Source of the DNA: Capniomyces stellatus
Lineage: Eukaryota > Kickxellomycota > Harpellomycetes > Harpellales > Legeriomycetaceae
DNA length: 64,000 bases
NCBI GenBank assembly: GCA_001661515.1
Contig: LUVW01000043.1
Span: 1-64,000, forward strand
Direction of reading: 5' to 3'
The translations under genes were made by a program, and so were the position numbers. Below the pieces are notes generated by a model, which was not told the origin of the DNA, searched no databases, and saw only the letters and a list, made by a program, of their open reading frames with translations. Positions within the stretch are counted from its first letter, which is position 1. Every line of letters starts with the position of its first letter. Below are positions 45,416-57,036 of this stretch, in pieces.

Positions 45416-46211
45416 CTATGAGATGTTGTACAAGTCCTTGGCGGTCATTGATTCTAGAGAGAAGCCAAGTAGCATTTCAGCACTGGACTCATTGCCTTCA
45501 AGAACAGCGAGCTTATGAGCCTTTGACTTGAGGTTGTTGCGGACCTGGTCAATAGAGGATTCTAGGTGGCTCTGGTCTAATTGGGAGGGGTAGGATTTGA
45601 AACATACATCATTTAGATATCAAACCCGAAAAAAAATAAAAAAATAACAGCACTAACAATGGTAAATATCAAAGACAAAAACAAAAACAATTGGGTTTGG
45701 AAACTGGTCAAAAGATTGAAACGGGTAATAAAATAAGTGTTACTTTTGTTGAGGTATTCGTTGGCTTTTTTGGTGGGCAACTGGATAAACAGGCTTCCGA
45801 TGTTTAAAGTGACTTTTTTTTCAAGGTTTTTGTTGGTTTTGATGCTTCGCAAACCTTCACGGTTCTTGTTGATTTGTCTGCTATAGTCGATAAGCTTAAA
45901 CATTCGAAAAAGGATTTATTGGTTAGTATTCTTGTGCGAGAGAGCCATTTTATATCAAAATCCTGTGCTATATTTATAAAACAGTAGGCATGGGGAAGCT
46001 CGCGGAAAACGCAAAAGTGACTTACAAGCTGTTTATCGGTTAGTATATCCTCGGCAAGCTCTTCGATTATGGCCTGGTCTATTTGTTTGTTTTTCATTCA
46101 TAAACTAGGAATTAAAAGAAAATCGATAATAAAAAAATAAAAACCAAAGAGGAATGGCTATAGCAATACTAGAGCAAATTTTGGTTGTGACTTACTTTTA
46201 ACAATACTCAT
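45416..46211 (-). CDS. PDRG1: PDRG1-like prefoldin-family protein
   Basis: Four exons, 46211..46196, 46078..46026, 45894..45744 and 45576..45416, encode 126 residues (human PDRG1 133). The first exon is only 16 bases (Met-Ser-Ile-Val-Lys). The joined protein has an N-terminal helix with Glu-Asp-Ile-Leu-Thr-Asp-Lys-Gln, then Ile-Asp-x-x-Arg-Gln-Ile-Asn-Lys-Asn-Arg-Glu-Gly-Leu-Arg. The beta-hairpin Val-Thr-Leu-Asn-Ile-Gly-Ser-Leu-Phe-Ile-Gln-Leu-Pro follows, and a second long helix ends the protein. This helix-hairpin-helix order is the beta-prefoldin fold, and the motifs match PDRG1, a prefoldin-like subunit of the R2TP/PAQosome in animals. Donors are GTAAGT, GTAAGT and GTAACA. Confidence 0.85.
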
Positions 46212-46694
46212 TTTGTTAATTATCTTTGCTTTTATCGCTATTTGGTCTTGATTAACTGGTGATTAAAGCTACACAATAGTAGTGGTCGAGATATAAAGAA
46301 GTGGTGTCTAATGTATTCCAAGAGTCTTTTATAATCTTCTTCCTTGATATATATATATTTATTATAAAATCTAACTGTAACTGTAAAAAAGAAAAGTAGA
46401 AGGCAAAGAACAATGAAAAGTTGAAAAAGTCCAAAAGCAAAGTAAATAAAAAAGAGTTTGATCAAAACTAGTAAAAAATTAGCAAAAGAGAAAAAAAAGG
46501 GGCAAAGAAATTAAATGGTCAATAAAAATAAAAAAAAGGACAAAGAAATTAAATGAGGTTTAAATCGAAAATGTAATTATAGTTGAAATAGAGTTAAAAG
46601 AATCTAAAATTGTAAAGCAAGTAAATACCTAGTAAATAAAAGACAGGAAAGCTTTGGTTTTCAAAACAAACTTAAACAAAAAGTGTACTGTTGG
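46212..46694. other. Intergenic region between PDRG1-like and Treslin-like genes
   Basis: AT-rich: promoter of the PDRG1-like gene and 3' flank of the next gene, both on the minus strand. No gene is supported. Confidence 0.5.
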
Positions 46695-49600
46695 CTAGTG
46701 ACCAGAGTTTTCAGTATTGATAATGGGGTCTATATCAAAGCCAAAGTCGTGGCTAAAATTTAGGTTGGATTTCTGAACAACCCGAGTGTACCTACCACCG
46801 ATTCCTGAAAGCCTCCTGTTGCAGCCATTGGTGGTGGTGGTGGTGGTGTTGTTGATGCTGGTGCCAATAGTCAAGCCAGACCTTTGTAACGGAGAGGGAA
46901 TTGGGGCATTAGAGGTGGTGGGTTTGGTTGGAGTAGTTGGGAGTGACTGGACAGCTGTGTGGTTTCCAGTGCTGCTATAAACATTATTCTCATCATTAAC
47001 GAGATCACTAGGCAACTTTGTAGATTGTGTAGTTGATAGAGGCTGATGGTTAGCTGCCAGACTGACTGTTTTTGGCGGTTGGTAGTTTAAGTTCAACATG
47101 GCTGCGTTGGGCAGGTATAAGGAGTCTGAAATAATAGATCTTCGCTTGGTTCGATGGAACACCGGGGTTTTGATGGGTGGTGGGAGTGGTTGCGGAAGCA
47201 GACCAGGAGCTGATGAAAGCCTGGAAACGCGTGATAAACGAGATTTGTTCAAGTCTGCCCCTGCAAAGCCATTTTCACCTTGGTTCGCAAGGCTGCTGTT
47301 CCTAGTATCTCTGCCTGCACCCGAGTGGTTTTGCAAAAACGGATGCAGTTGGCTGGAGGAACTTGGCTGGTTTAAGCCACTCATGCTATTAGTCCGGCTG
47401 GCCAGTTTGGAGCTGGTAGAGCTTGAGTAGCTGTCCCAGTTGGCAGATTTTAGGCTGTTGGAGAGCTGCTTGTCCCTCTGCCGGTTCGCACTGTACTTGG
47501 TGCCGCTCGCACTGGTCAGGATAGGAAGAAGTACTTCGCTTTTGAACTTGTGGATCAAGCCAACAGGCATCCGACTGTTTCTCCTCCGGCCAATTCCTTT
47601 GTTAGGCGACATGTTTGCGTCCAGAATATCATAACTGTTGCTCAGGCTTTTGCGGCCTTTTCCAGCCACCCCAATCCCAGATCCAGACCCAGATCCAGAC
47701 CCAGCACCAGACCCAAATCCAATTACTAAACCCCCTGCTGCCGAGGCATTGTTCAGGTTGGTGGAGAAAGCCTGTTTTCTGTTCAACAAGCCTTCTCTCT
47801 TGCCCAACACTCCCCCATCCAACCCTTTGCTGTTTGTTGTTGGCAAATGACTACCATAAGCCAGTACCTCCCGCTCCTTCAACTGCGGGTTGTACCTGGC
47901 CAGCTTTCTTGGAGCCAACAAAACATAATCTGGACTCGAGCTGGAACCCAGTCCTAATCCCAGTCCCAGCCCTAATCCCAAGTTGAAGTTTGATTTGGCC
48001 TTGGGTTTGGACTTGGAATTGAGACTGTGACTGTTGCTGTGACTGTTGCTGTGATCAAGACTGAGGCTCGAGTCCAGACCCTGCTTGAAAAAAGGGTTTG
48101 TATACCCCAGCTCCTGGGCCGAAAGCCTGGCCTTTACTGATTTGTGGTGTCTGTTTAGGTCTCTGTTTGGCGAAACAAGTAGTTGTGTTGGGTTCATTTC
48201 ATCGTCAATGTCCAGCCTTCTTGGTGTCCGCTTTCTTTTGGCACTTGAAGCTGTTCCCGGCCTTTTGCAATCTCCTATACGATCTCCACTACCATGAGCA
48301 TCGCTATTGACGCCAACATTGCTGCTGTTATCTACAACCCCGTCTGCTGAGCCAGCCCTTGCTTTGGCATTCGCGACCTCGGCTCTATAGTAAGACTCTG
48401 GTGTATTACTGGAGTCTGCATTGCCGCCTTCATCACCCAGCTTGTACCCCTTCGGCATCACCAGCCCATTTCGCTCACAAAACAACTCTATCAGGTCCCC
48501 CAACTTCCCACCAAACCTCAGCACCTCCTTGCTACCTAAAAACATCTCTGTGATGTCATAGTCTTGGCTCTTGACATCTTTACTCAATCCCTGAATCGAT
48601 GAATAGACTATCAACTGGTCAATGTAAAATGAAACATTCTCAAACAGATGGTCGCTGTTTGAAGCCAAGTCAATCCACTCTGCCGTCATTTGCTCGATTT
48701 CAGACCTGCTGTACATCGTTGATATGTACCAAAAATGCACCAATATTTGCATTTTGCACCTACATTCCCAGTACAATCAACGTTGCAGTTAGTCAACCAG
48801 TTGGTTTATATGCTCAAAATCTACAAATAAAGAATATCAAAAAAAAAAATAAAAAAATAAGGGGTTTTAATGTGCCCACAACTTACTCATGAATTGTCAA
48901 ATCATTGACGATGTCTTTTAAAACACTCCCATGTTTCTCGGCACTTTCAGAAACCGTTAGCGTGGCACAATCAAAACTGCTCTGAATCTGGTGCGCTCTT
49001 TTGGACTTGAAATTGCCTTCGTTACCAAGTGCAAGCCCTCGATTTTGGCCCTGTTCAAACAGACCAAGATAAGCCGACTCGAATTCTTCTGATTTGAACA
49101 AAATTTGGGACTTGATCACTTGCTCCATCTCAGCCTTGTTTTTGCTCTCGCTATACAGTCTATCCAGGTGATCCAGTCCAAAATCCTCGCCAACCATCCG
49201 GCTTTGTGTACTTACAAAACCACTAGTAGCAGCCAGTTTTCCAATATAGAACTCGTTGAGCCAGTCGTCAAAATTGTCGATTTCAGGGATCGCCTTACTC
49301 ATCGGAATACTGCCGCAGCAGCTTTTTGGATCAATACTTTGGCCCAGGCTCGGGCTGAATAACTGAATGCTTGTGTCTTTGTCTACCAGCATTTCTGAAC
49401 TTACCGAAATACCATCCAATTCAAACGAATTCTCACAATCGTTTATAACCAAATCGTCATTGTCTATAATCATTTGATTTTCCACATCGTAACCGTCATA
49501 GTCTAAAAAGCTGTCTAAACTGTCACCATCCCCAAATCTATTTTCATAATCAGTGTCGATATCGTACTCATTCCCAATTGTGAATTTGGATTTGGCTCTT

Positions 49601-52600
49601 TCATTTTTTCCCATTACTCCCAACTTCCTTAATTGGAACCTCTCGTTTATCAGCCTCATTCTGTCTTCAATTCCTCCAAAACTATCTTTGCTTTCCACCT
49701 GAGCATCGCTTTTTAGCAGCAAATCCAGCCCAATATTAGCACTGATTTCACCACCCTCTAACAAACCTTGCTCTTTCACCAACAAATAGCCAAACTTTTC
49801 CAAGAATCTATTTTCTACCACAATTCTGGCTTTAGACCCAAAATCTTCATGCCTCAGCTCAAACAAATTTTTGTTTGTAACAACCACTCTGTACAGATGG
49901 TTGCTAATAGGAACTAAAATAACAACTTTTGCTGCCTTTCCCAAACCATCTCGATCCTCTTTAAACGCAAACCCCTCAACTTCAGCAACCAAACTGCACT
50001 TGGCGTCAAGAGTGCCACTTAATCCAGCTAAACTCATTAGATCGTTGCCTAGCCCCAAATCCACCACCCATTCTGTCTCTACATACTCTGTACTCTCTGC
50101 CGCCTCTTCATACAAATTACTCTTGCTGAACCCCTTTAACCAAAGTCTAACCTCCTTGTCTCCAGCCCCTGAATCAAACGCACCGTTATTGACTACCTTC
50201 AACGCTTGCCAGTTTCTGGCCATTGCCAGCTCTTTTGCCTCAAACACCAAATCCTCAACCCTCACCTCTTTGCTACTCAAACACTCGGTAATCCTATTTA
50301 AACATCGCAACCACAAACAAAGTTTCAATATCGCAGCAGTACTAATCCCACCCAACCACCACTCGATCAAATATGCATCCTACCCTTTGCTAAACATCAA
50401 TGCGCGATCTCCAGTCTTCAGCTCCTTGTAATAAACACTGCCCACTGTAGCTCCATTGTATTGGCTTTTAGCCTCGTTTATCTCTGCCATCAGGCTCCAC
50501 ATAAACTCTCCTCTCTTGTCGTTTAAGCCCGAATCAACCTTGGGTTTCACAGCAGCACTGGTATCGCTGAACACGCCTGATTTTCTTGCCTTTGATTTGG
50601 CATTAAACATATTTGCTTGCGCTGCCAAGCTCCCAACCCCCGACCTTGCCATTTCTTTGTACGCACTGTACCCTTCAGAGCCAAGTCCCGCTTTTACCTG
50701 GCCCTTTCTATAAACCAGCTCTGTGAAGCTACTCTGCATGATTTCATTTATCTGCCAAAAACTCCCATTCAGCCTTTTAAAACACATCTTGCCCACTGAA
50801 AAACATATTTCCTTTTCAATCTACACCAAACACCATCCAAAAGCATTCACCACCTACATTACTACTTCTAACCCTCCTAGATATCTATACTTGCCTATTG
50901 ATCATCACAACATATATTTTCAAATCCGTGAGTTTACCTTATCTTTCAGCTCCTTTTGGAGATCCTGTCCATCTGTTTCCCTTGTTTTCAATCCCTCCAG
51001 ATCAATCCAGTTAACCACCGTCTGCCGCTGCCTATAATTCTGGCCAATTCCTCCCCCAACCAGCTCCTCATAAACATTTCCAAGCTGCTCAACCAAATCT
51101 GTACCTATTACTATCTGCTCAATACTGTTCAAACTATCTAGACCCTCTCCGTCCCCACCCACCACAAACCTGCTGTTTTTGCTATTATACGTATAGCCTA
51201 TTTCGTTCTGAATTTCTTTGGCTCTACTCTTTTCTTTTTCTTTTTCATTGTCCTTTTCTTTCTCTTTTTCTTTTTCTTTTGGCTTGGCTCCTACAAACTT
51301 GTTTAGTGCTTTTGTGTTTTTTGGAAACTTTCCTATTATAAAAAGCGCATTTTGGTTTTCTTGGCCATTCAAACTTCCGAATAGACTATTTAAACTGTCC
51401 CCAACTCCAGCACACCCACCACCATTGCTATTGATACTGCCGTTACCACTGCCACCGCCAAAGCTCATGTTCAGGTTCGTGTAGCTACTATTTAGTGAAT
51501 TTATCCTACTACTTGATCCGTTTTGCACATCGTCTCTGCCAAGCACCATTGTCCGCCTCCTGTTTTTTTCGTTTATGCCATCAGGCGTCAATATCTCATT
51601 TCCCACTCCCAGCCTCCTGTTTGCTCCATTTCCAACCAACATTTCTCCTCCTATGCTTGCCCGCGATCGCATCTTGCTTTTCTTGACTACCTCCTCTAGC
51701 TTTTTGTTTCCCTTAAACTCCAGCTTCTCCAGCTGAACCTCCCAATCCACATCAGACTCCAGTCTCATCAACAACGCTTTCAAAACCTTCAGCTTTGCTC
51801 CTCTTGGTGGTCTGTCAACTGATAAGTAGGTTGTCACCCCATTGCCGCCGCTTTTGCTACCCTCAGTACTTTTTTTCTCCCTATCTTCATCTCTTTGCCC
51901 CGCAGTTACCAACTCCCCACTCTCTCTGTCCTTTGGTCTACTTTTTGAACCATGCATTCCGCTATCCACCGTCCTGCTGCTGTTGGCTCCTCTAGTTCTA
52001 CCTCCGCTCTGTTGAACCTCTGTGCTACCAATATCAATATAAACCTTTTCGCCCTCATTTTTGACCTGCTTCCCAACACCCTTCCTTGGGTCAGACGGTA
52101 ACCCAGAGCCCTCCCTCGTCTCCTTTTGGCCACCAGTTTCTGTGCTACAATCTTTTGTCTTGGGTTTGTAAGTCTTCACTTGGTTTCTCAGCTCCTCGAA
52201 AAATATCTCAATGTTTCTTTTGCTAATCGAAATTCGTCTCTTCTCTACCTTTTGCTGTCTATTCCTCAACCCCTTATTCTCTTCACCCCGACTCCGTGTT
52301 CTTTTATCTTGTCCTACCTCCTCCACATTCCCATTTCCATTCTTGTTGCTTGACAAACCATCATCGTCTAGCAAAACCTTTTTTCCAGCTTGCGTGCTGA
52401 AAAAACTGTAATTCCACGTTGCATTCCTGCTAATGTTCTTCTTGTACTCGACCAAAACCTTTGTTACAGCCGCTTTGATTGACAGAATTGTTTTTTCATA
52501 GAGCTTATCGTACTCCTTAACTAGTTTATTGTGGTACTCGAGCTTTTGTATCTGCCGCTTTAGCTGCTGCTGCTTTTGTGCCTCATACCTTTTCAATTTT

Positions 52601-52909
52601 GCTTGATCCTCAGTCTTACTCTTTCCATTTCCGTCCTGTTGTTGGCCAACTGCCTGTGTTAGCTCGTTCTTTTTTCTTGTACTGGTTATCCTTAAATTGT
52701 TCAAAACCGCAAACTCGGAAAAAACTGTTTCAATATCCACTAAAAAGTACAAATGAGGTTGGATCCCGTACACCTCTCCAATCATTTCAACTACCCTCTT
52801 TCCTCTATGTTGAACTATCCGGACCTGATTCTCATTTATTCGCACTTTTCGCTGTTCAATCAAAACCAACCAATCTATACTCTGAACTAGATAGTCTACA
52901 ATTCTACAG
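46695..52909 (-). CDS. Treslin/TICRR-Sld3-like DNA replication initiation factor (5' end unresolved)
   Basis: At least four exons join in phase: about 52909..50938, 50820..50384, 50293..48887 and 48759..46695. They give roughly 1960 residues, close to human TICRR (about 1900). The N-terminal part resembles Treslin's vWA-like domain: a hydrophobic strand, Asp-Trp-Leu-Val-Leu-Ile, then a helix and Ile-Gln-Pro-His-Leu-Tyr-Phe-Leu. Later comes Asn-Ala-Leu-Phe-Ile-Ile-Gly-Lys-Phe-Pro-Lys-Asn. The Sld3-Treslin domain spans about 49280-48440, with Glu-Cys-Lys-Met-Gln-Ile-Leu created exactly at the last splice and closing at Gly-Leu-Val-Met-Pro-Lys-Gly. Ser/Thr-Pro sites follow, including Arg-Thr-Pro-Arg-Arg (48215-48229), in a 500-residue disordered tail. 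Treslin/Sld3 loads Cdc45 onto MCM when CDK-phosphorylated. A Lys-Glu repeat and long Ser/Gly inserts interrupt the vWA-like region. The start exon upstream of 52909 is not found. Assignment is by pattern, not search. Confidence 0.65.
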
Positions 52910-53724
52910 CTGTTCTTTTTTTTAAAAATTAAATAAGTAAACAATTTATTAATTAGCTGTCTAAGCCTCGATTTAAATCAGCTCTTTCAACTTGAATTGC
53001 TAGCTTCTAGAAATGCTGATAAACAGGAACGACTAGTAACTGGTTCTAAAGTCTATTAATCAATATATGTATAGCATTTTACTTGCTAGCAAGAATGTAT
53101 TACCGTACATTTACATTGTATGGTTGTTTCCTCAAATTTTTTCTTTTCTTTCCTTTTCTAACTTTCCATGTTAACTATTTAGTTCCCCAGTTAAAAATAT
53201 TTATGGTTATAGTAAACACGAAAGTTGATCAACTATTGGCTGTTTTGTTTGTTTACTTTAATTTCTATTTAATTATTATTGAAATTGTTTACTTTAATTT
53301 CTGTTTAATTTTTTCAGCTTTAATTTTTTTCGAGTTTGTTTTTACTAGATTCTTTAATTTGAAAAACGAAATCGAATCAGAGTAATAACACATTATTGAA
53401 GAATTCTTTGGAATAGCACACACAAAACTCCAAAACATGGCCAAACTATTCTGGTATTTAACCTGGACCAGCATGAATTATCAAATTCAACATCTATGAT
53501 TCATTTTAATAGCTGCAATGACACTTGGATAATACAACCAATCCATCTAAAAAAAAAAAAAAAACTAATGCACACAACCGTTATTATTTACAACTAATAT
53601 ATTTTGTTTTGCGCCAACATTCAAATATCTTGTCTAGGAGAAGTAAAAAAAAAATTAAAAATAAATAAAAAAAGTTGGCAATAATGCAGAAGGGTGGTTT
53701 TACAAATAAAATAAAATAATAAAA
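52910..53724. other. Intergenic region
   Basis: Should contain the missing first exon and promoter of the Treslin-like gene (left) and the 3' flank of the helical-repeat gene (right). AT-rich. Nothing is individually supported. Confidence 0.45.
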
Positions 53725-56391
53725 TCATCCTAGTCGTTTGTTGATATGTCGTTCGAGATACATTCTTGTGGAAAGACCTCTATGCTCGTTTTCCAACTGG
53801 ATGTTGCTGACATGGTCGTATAGTTCCTGGTGGTTGAGGTCTAGTGACCGCTTGGCCACGTTGCAGAAAAAATGAGGGGTGGGAACAACGCTTAAATCCT
53901 TCATTTGGCCCAGCATCCGCAAAACCCGAGTGTGGAAACCAAAGTTGGATCCGGTGAAGAGCGCATTGCCTGACTCGGTGCCAAATGCAGCACCTACACC
54001 TGCATCAGCACCAAAGCTCGGAGTTGGAGTATGGAAAATAGAATTGGAGAGCTTGGAGACCAGGTCGTCTAGAACAGACCTCTCCTGGATCTCTGACTCT
54101 ATGGAGCTAATGAGCCTGAAATACGAATAAAACATGCCGAGCCTTGTCAGCTCTTTTGTTCTCACTGGAAGGTCCCTGTTAAGACTGGCTAAGTCGTCGC
54201 CAAGTCTGTCCCAAAAATCCATTCCAAACGCGTAATACCTGCTCTCGGTGATTATATCAAGAATAATCGAAACTGTAAAGCTGCTGGGGTAAATTGAGTT
54301 TGACCGGCTCAAGTCCATCAAACCAGCTCTAAAGAACCCATCCCACCAGCTAACAATGTCCTCCACACTAACCGTGCCGCCTCTCCTCCGAGACTGCAGA
54401 TAACTGTTGAGCACAAACACGTTTACATGTGTTTTTCTAGACTCCAGACACGCTGCTGCCCTTGATAAGGATGGCTGCTCCGCGACTTCTCTGAGAGCTG
54501 TTATAACAAATGGTTCCGGTTCCGAGGAGTCGAATCTGTGGATGTGTGGAAGCAAGACCGAAACAATCCTATTGTTAAACACATCTATTTTCCTTTCGAT
54601 GCACAAATCCAGCACACTGGCTACCTGATCCCTCGTTGGTTGGCCAAAAAACTTTCGCTCGCTGGTGCTTTCGGCAAACTGGTGAAGTATCCTGTGTAAG
54701 TAAAATGTTGCCTCTCTGGGAGTCAAGATATCGGTGGTTGCTATTAGGCCAGCTACATCCCCTTCTGCGCCATCTACGCTCCCGTGCCTACTTTCACTTT
54801 CGGATTCACGCTCAACTCCATGGCTGTACTTGTAGTCTTGAGTTGAGTCTGCACTGTACAGCCCAAGATTAAACGCCTTTATTCTGTAAATCTTGTCCAG
54901 CAAGTGACTATCGCTAGAGTATCTAATCTGCCCAACCAACTCGCGCAGATCTTCTTTGGTCCTGCTAAGCATTTCCAAGTGCTCCACAAAAGCCTTCTTG
55001 GACTGCTGCGGGAAGGTGGCCAAAATAAATTCCAACAGCTTTTTTGACTGCGAGTTTTGAAGCAAACTCGACATAGTTGAGCACAGCGCCGACAAAGTAA
55101 ACCCATTCGCTTTAACCCCTTGGCTCATCAAAGCCTCAAACTCCCTTAAGCACATCTTGGCCAACTCCTCCAATCTGTTCTTTCCTGCTCGTCCTGAAAC
55201 AGCTGTTGCAAACGACTCGGTTTTATCCCTAGCATACACATTCTGAATTCCATTGAACAGCCCCTTGCACAACAAGTCGCTTGTCTGGTTATTATTTCTG
55301 CTTTTTGCTTCACCGTAATAGTAAACAACGCTATCCGCGTCTCTTATTTTCCCGTAATATGCCATCAGCCAGTACATGTCTTTATCCCCAAGCCTCGACC
55401 GCTTCCCCTCCGCTGCTTCCAAAACGCTTTCTATGTTTTCTGTGACTGTTTGTACACTGGTTGGCAACTGCGCATAATGCTGCAGCAGTGCCCCTGTCAC
55501 CAAATTAAAGCTTTTTTCAACCCTATTTGAACTCTTCAACACTGCCCTGTATATCACATTCACAAAGTTGTGACAGTTTAACTTGCTCGCTGCCAAAATC
55601 AAACTATGGTAGCTGTGCATCGTTAGCTTTACATCGTGACTCTTCTCCAACACCCCAAAATTATCAACTATTTTGGCCAGATACACCTCATCGTTCCTGT
55701 GCTTACTCGAAACATACTTTTGAATACATTGTGAAATACCGTCAGTGTTATTACTTCCTGTCTTGCTCCGTATTCCCATCAACTTTGAATTCAGATTTAC
55801 AGAGACAACCATAACCAAGCACATAAATATCTCTTCCGACACTTGTTTAGCCTCCAAGTCATACACTTTGGATTTGGCAGGCAAATACTGCGTTTTTACT
55901 TTATTAAGCAGCAGATCTAACCTCTCTCCGCTCATAACCTCCAACATTCTCAGCAGCTCGATATTTCTCTGCTTGTCAAAACTGGCTTTGCCTCTACTCC
56001 CATTTGTCCCCACACTGTTAATACTTTTCTTTCCTGTTTTTTGTAATATCATCGTGTCTTTCCAAGCTCGAAACAACCGCCGCTTGTCTCTATCCCTAAT
56101 TGATTCGTTTATTCCACACAGCCGTTCTTTTGCCTCATAGTAATCGTATATCATTAGCCGCGTTTCGTCATTTCTACTATTTACATATTTAAAACACTCG
56201 CTCGTTATAGATCTTTTGCCTTCTGTTTTCCCGATCAGCACAATCCGTGATTTAGTCACAGCTACCGCCTTTATCGCCTCAACACTTTGTGTCTTTGTGC
56301 TCCAAATACTATTAAAATCCCGCCTGATCCTTAGCATCATGGCTCGACTTGGATTTCTGCCAGACTTTTTAATAGTAAAAGCCAGCACCAT
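53725..56391 (-). CDS. Putative mitochondrial PPR-like helical-repeat protein
   Basis: A single 888-codon exon from the ATG at 56391. The N-terminus (Met-Val-Leu-Ala-Phe-Thr-Ile-Lys-Lys-Ser-Gly-Arg-Asn...) is basic and lacks acids for about 20 residues, as mitochondrial presequences do. The body is alpha-helical, with repeating helix pairs spaced about 35 residues in places. Examples are Met-His-Ser-Tyr-His-Ser-Leu-Ile-Leu-Ala-Ala-Ser-Lys, Met-Tyr-Trp-Leu-Met-Ala-Tyr-Tyr-Gly-Lys and Gly-Phe-Thr-Leu-Ser-Ala-Leu-Cys. These look like degenerate pentatricopeptide repeats, as in fungal mitochondrial RNA-processing and translation factors. An acidic low-complexity spacer (about bases 54750-54830) interrupts the repeats. 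The specific target is unknown. Confidence 0.6.
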   Translation of the reverse strand: MVLAFTIKKSGRNPSRAMMLRIRRDFNSIWSTKTQSVEAIKAVAVTKSRIVLIGKTEGKRSITSECFKYVNSRNDETRLMIYDYYEAKERLCGINESIRDRDKRRLFRAWKDTMILQKTGKKSINSVGTNGSRGKASFDKQRNIELLRMLEVMSGERLDLLLNKVKTQYLPAKSKVYDLEAKQVSEEIFMCLVMVVSVNLNSKLMGIRSKTGSNNTDGISQCIQKYVSSKHRNDEVYLAKIVDNFGVLEKSHDVKLTMHSYHSLILAASKLNCHNFVNVIYRAVLKSSNRVEKSFNLVTGALLQHYAQLPTSVQTVTENIESVLEAAEGKRSRLGDKDMYWLMAYYGKIRDADSVVYYYGEAKSRNNNQTSDLLCKGLFNGIQNVYARDKTESFATAVSGRAGKNRLEELAKMCLREFEALMSQGVKANGFTLSALCSTMSSLLQNSQSKKLLEFILATFPQQSKKAFVEHLEMLSRTKEDLRELVGQIRYSSDSHLLDKIYRIKAFNLGLYSADSTQDYKYSHGVERESESESRHGSVDGAEGDVAGLIATTDILTPREATFYLHRILHQFAESTSERKFFGQPTRDQVASVLDLCIERKIDVFNNRIVSVLLPHIHRFDSSEPEPFVITALREVAEQPSLSRAAACLESRKTHVNVFVLNSYLQSRRRGGTVSVEDIVSWWDGFFRAGLMDLSRSNSIYPSSFTVSIILDIITESRYYAFGMDFWDRLGDDLASLNRDLPVRTKELTRLGMFYSYFRLISSIESEIQERSVLDDLVSKLSNSIFHTPTPSFGADAGVGAAFGTESGNALFTGSNFGFHTRVLRMLGQMKDLSVVPTPHFFCNVAKRSLDLNHQELYDHVSNIQLENEHRGLSTRMYLERHINKRLG

Positions 56392-57036
56392 AGTAGGCTA
56401 TACTTGTTTTTTTCTTTACTTTAGCCCTTCCAATTGTTCTCTCGCTTACTTCAAGTATAGCACCACTTGTTCGATCCCAAAAATGTTTACCTACTGGTTT
56501 TAATACCAAAAACGTGTGTTCTGCCAGTTAATCAAACTAATCAAAATAAACTGTTTCTCGTTTTTTTTTTACCATAATTCATTCTTTTTTTTTATCTTGC
56601 TTTTTTTAATCAATTAAAGCCAATTTTACGCTGGAATTTCGACCAATTTACCACTAATGAAACTTGCTAATCTGCACGAATTTCGTCGCAATTTAATCTA
56701 TTACAATTCAATCAAATTGAGTAGATATAACTCAATCCAGATTCAGCCCTGAAGATTATGTTCAAATTCAATGTTTATGCTTTCTTTCAGCTCTTTTATC
56801 ACAAACTCTTTTCAATTAACATTCAACATGCTTTTTATTTTGTAATTCTGCGTTTTAAATCTTGGTTGTAGTGCTTTTATACAATTATTCATCAAGTAAA
56901 CGTTATCACTAGCGGCATTTATACTGCATTCTGTTTGTTTTTATAAACCAAATTCACCAGATTTACTATTGAGTGATAAACTAGGACTGCCGAGTAAAAT
57001 ATAGCTACCGAGTAAGATTATATAGCCATTACAAGC
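56392..57036. other. Divergent promoter region
   Basis: Lies between the helical-repeat gene and D-amino-acid oxidase 1, transcribed away from each other. AT-rich with several T9-T10 runs. No element recognised. Confidence 0.45.
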
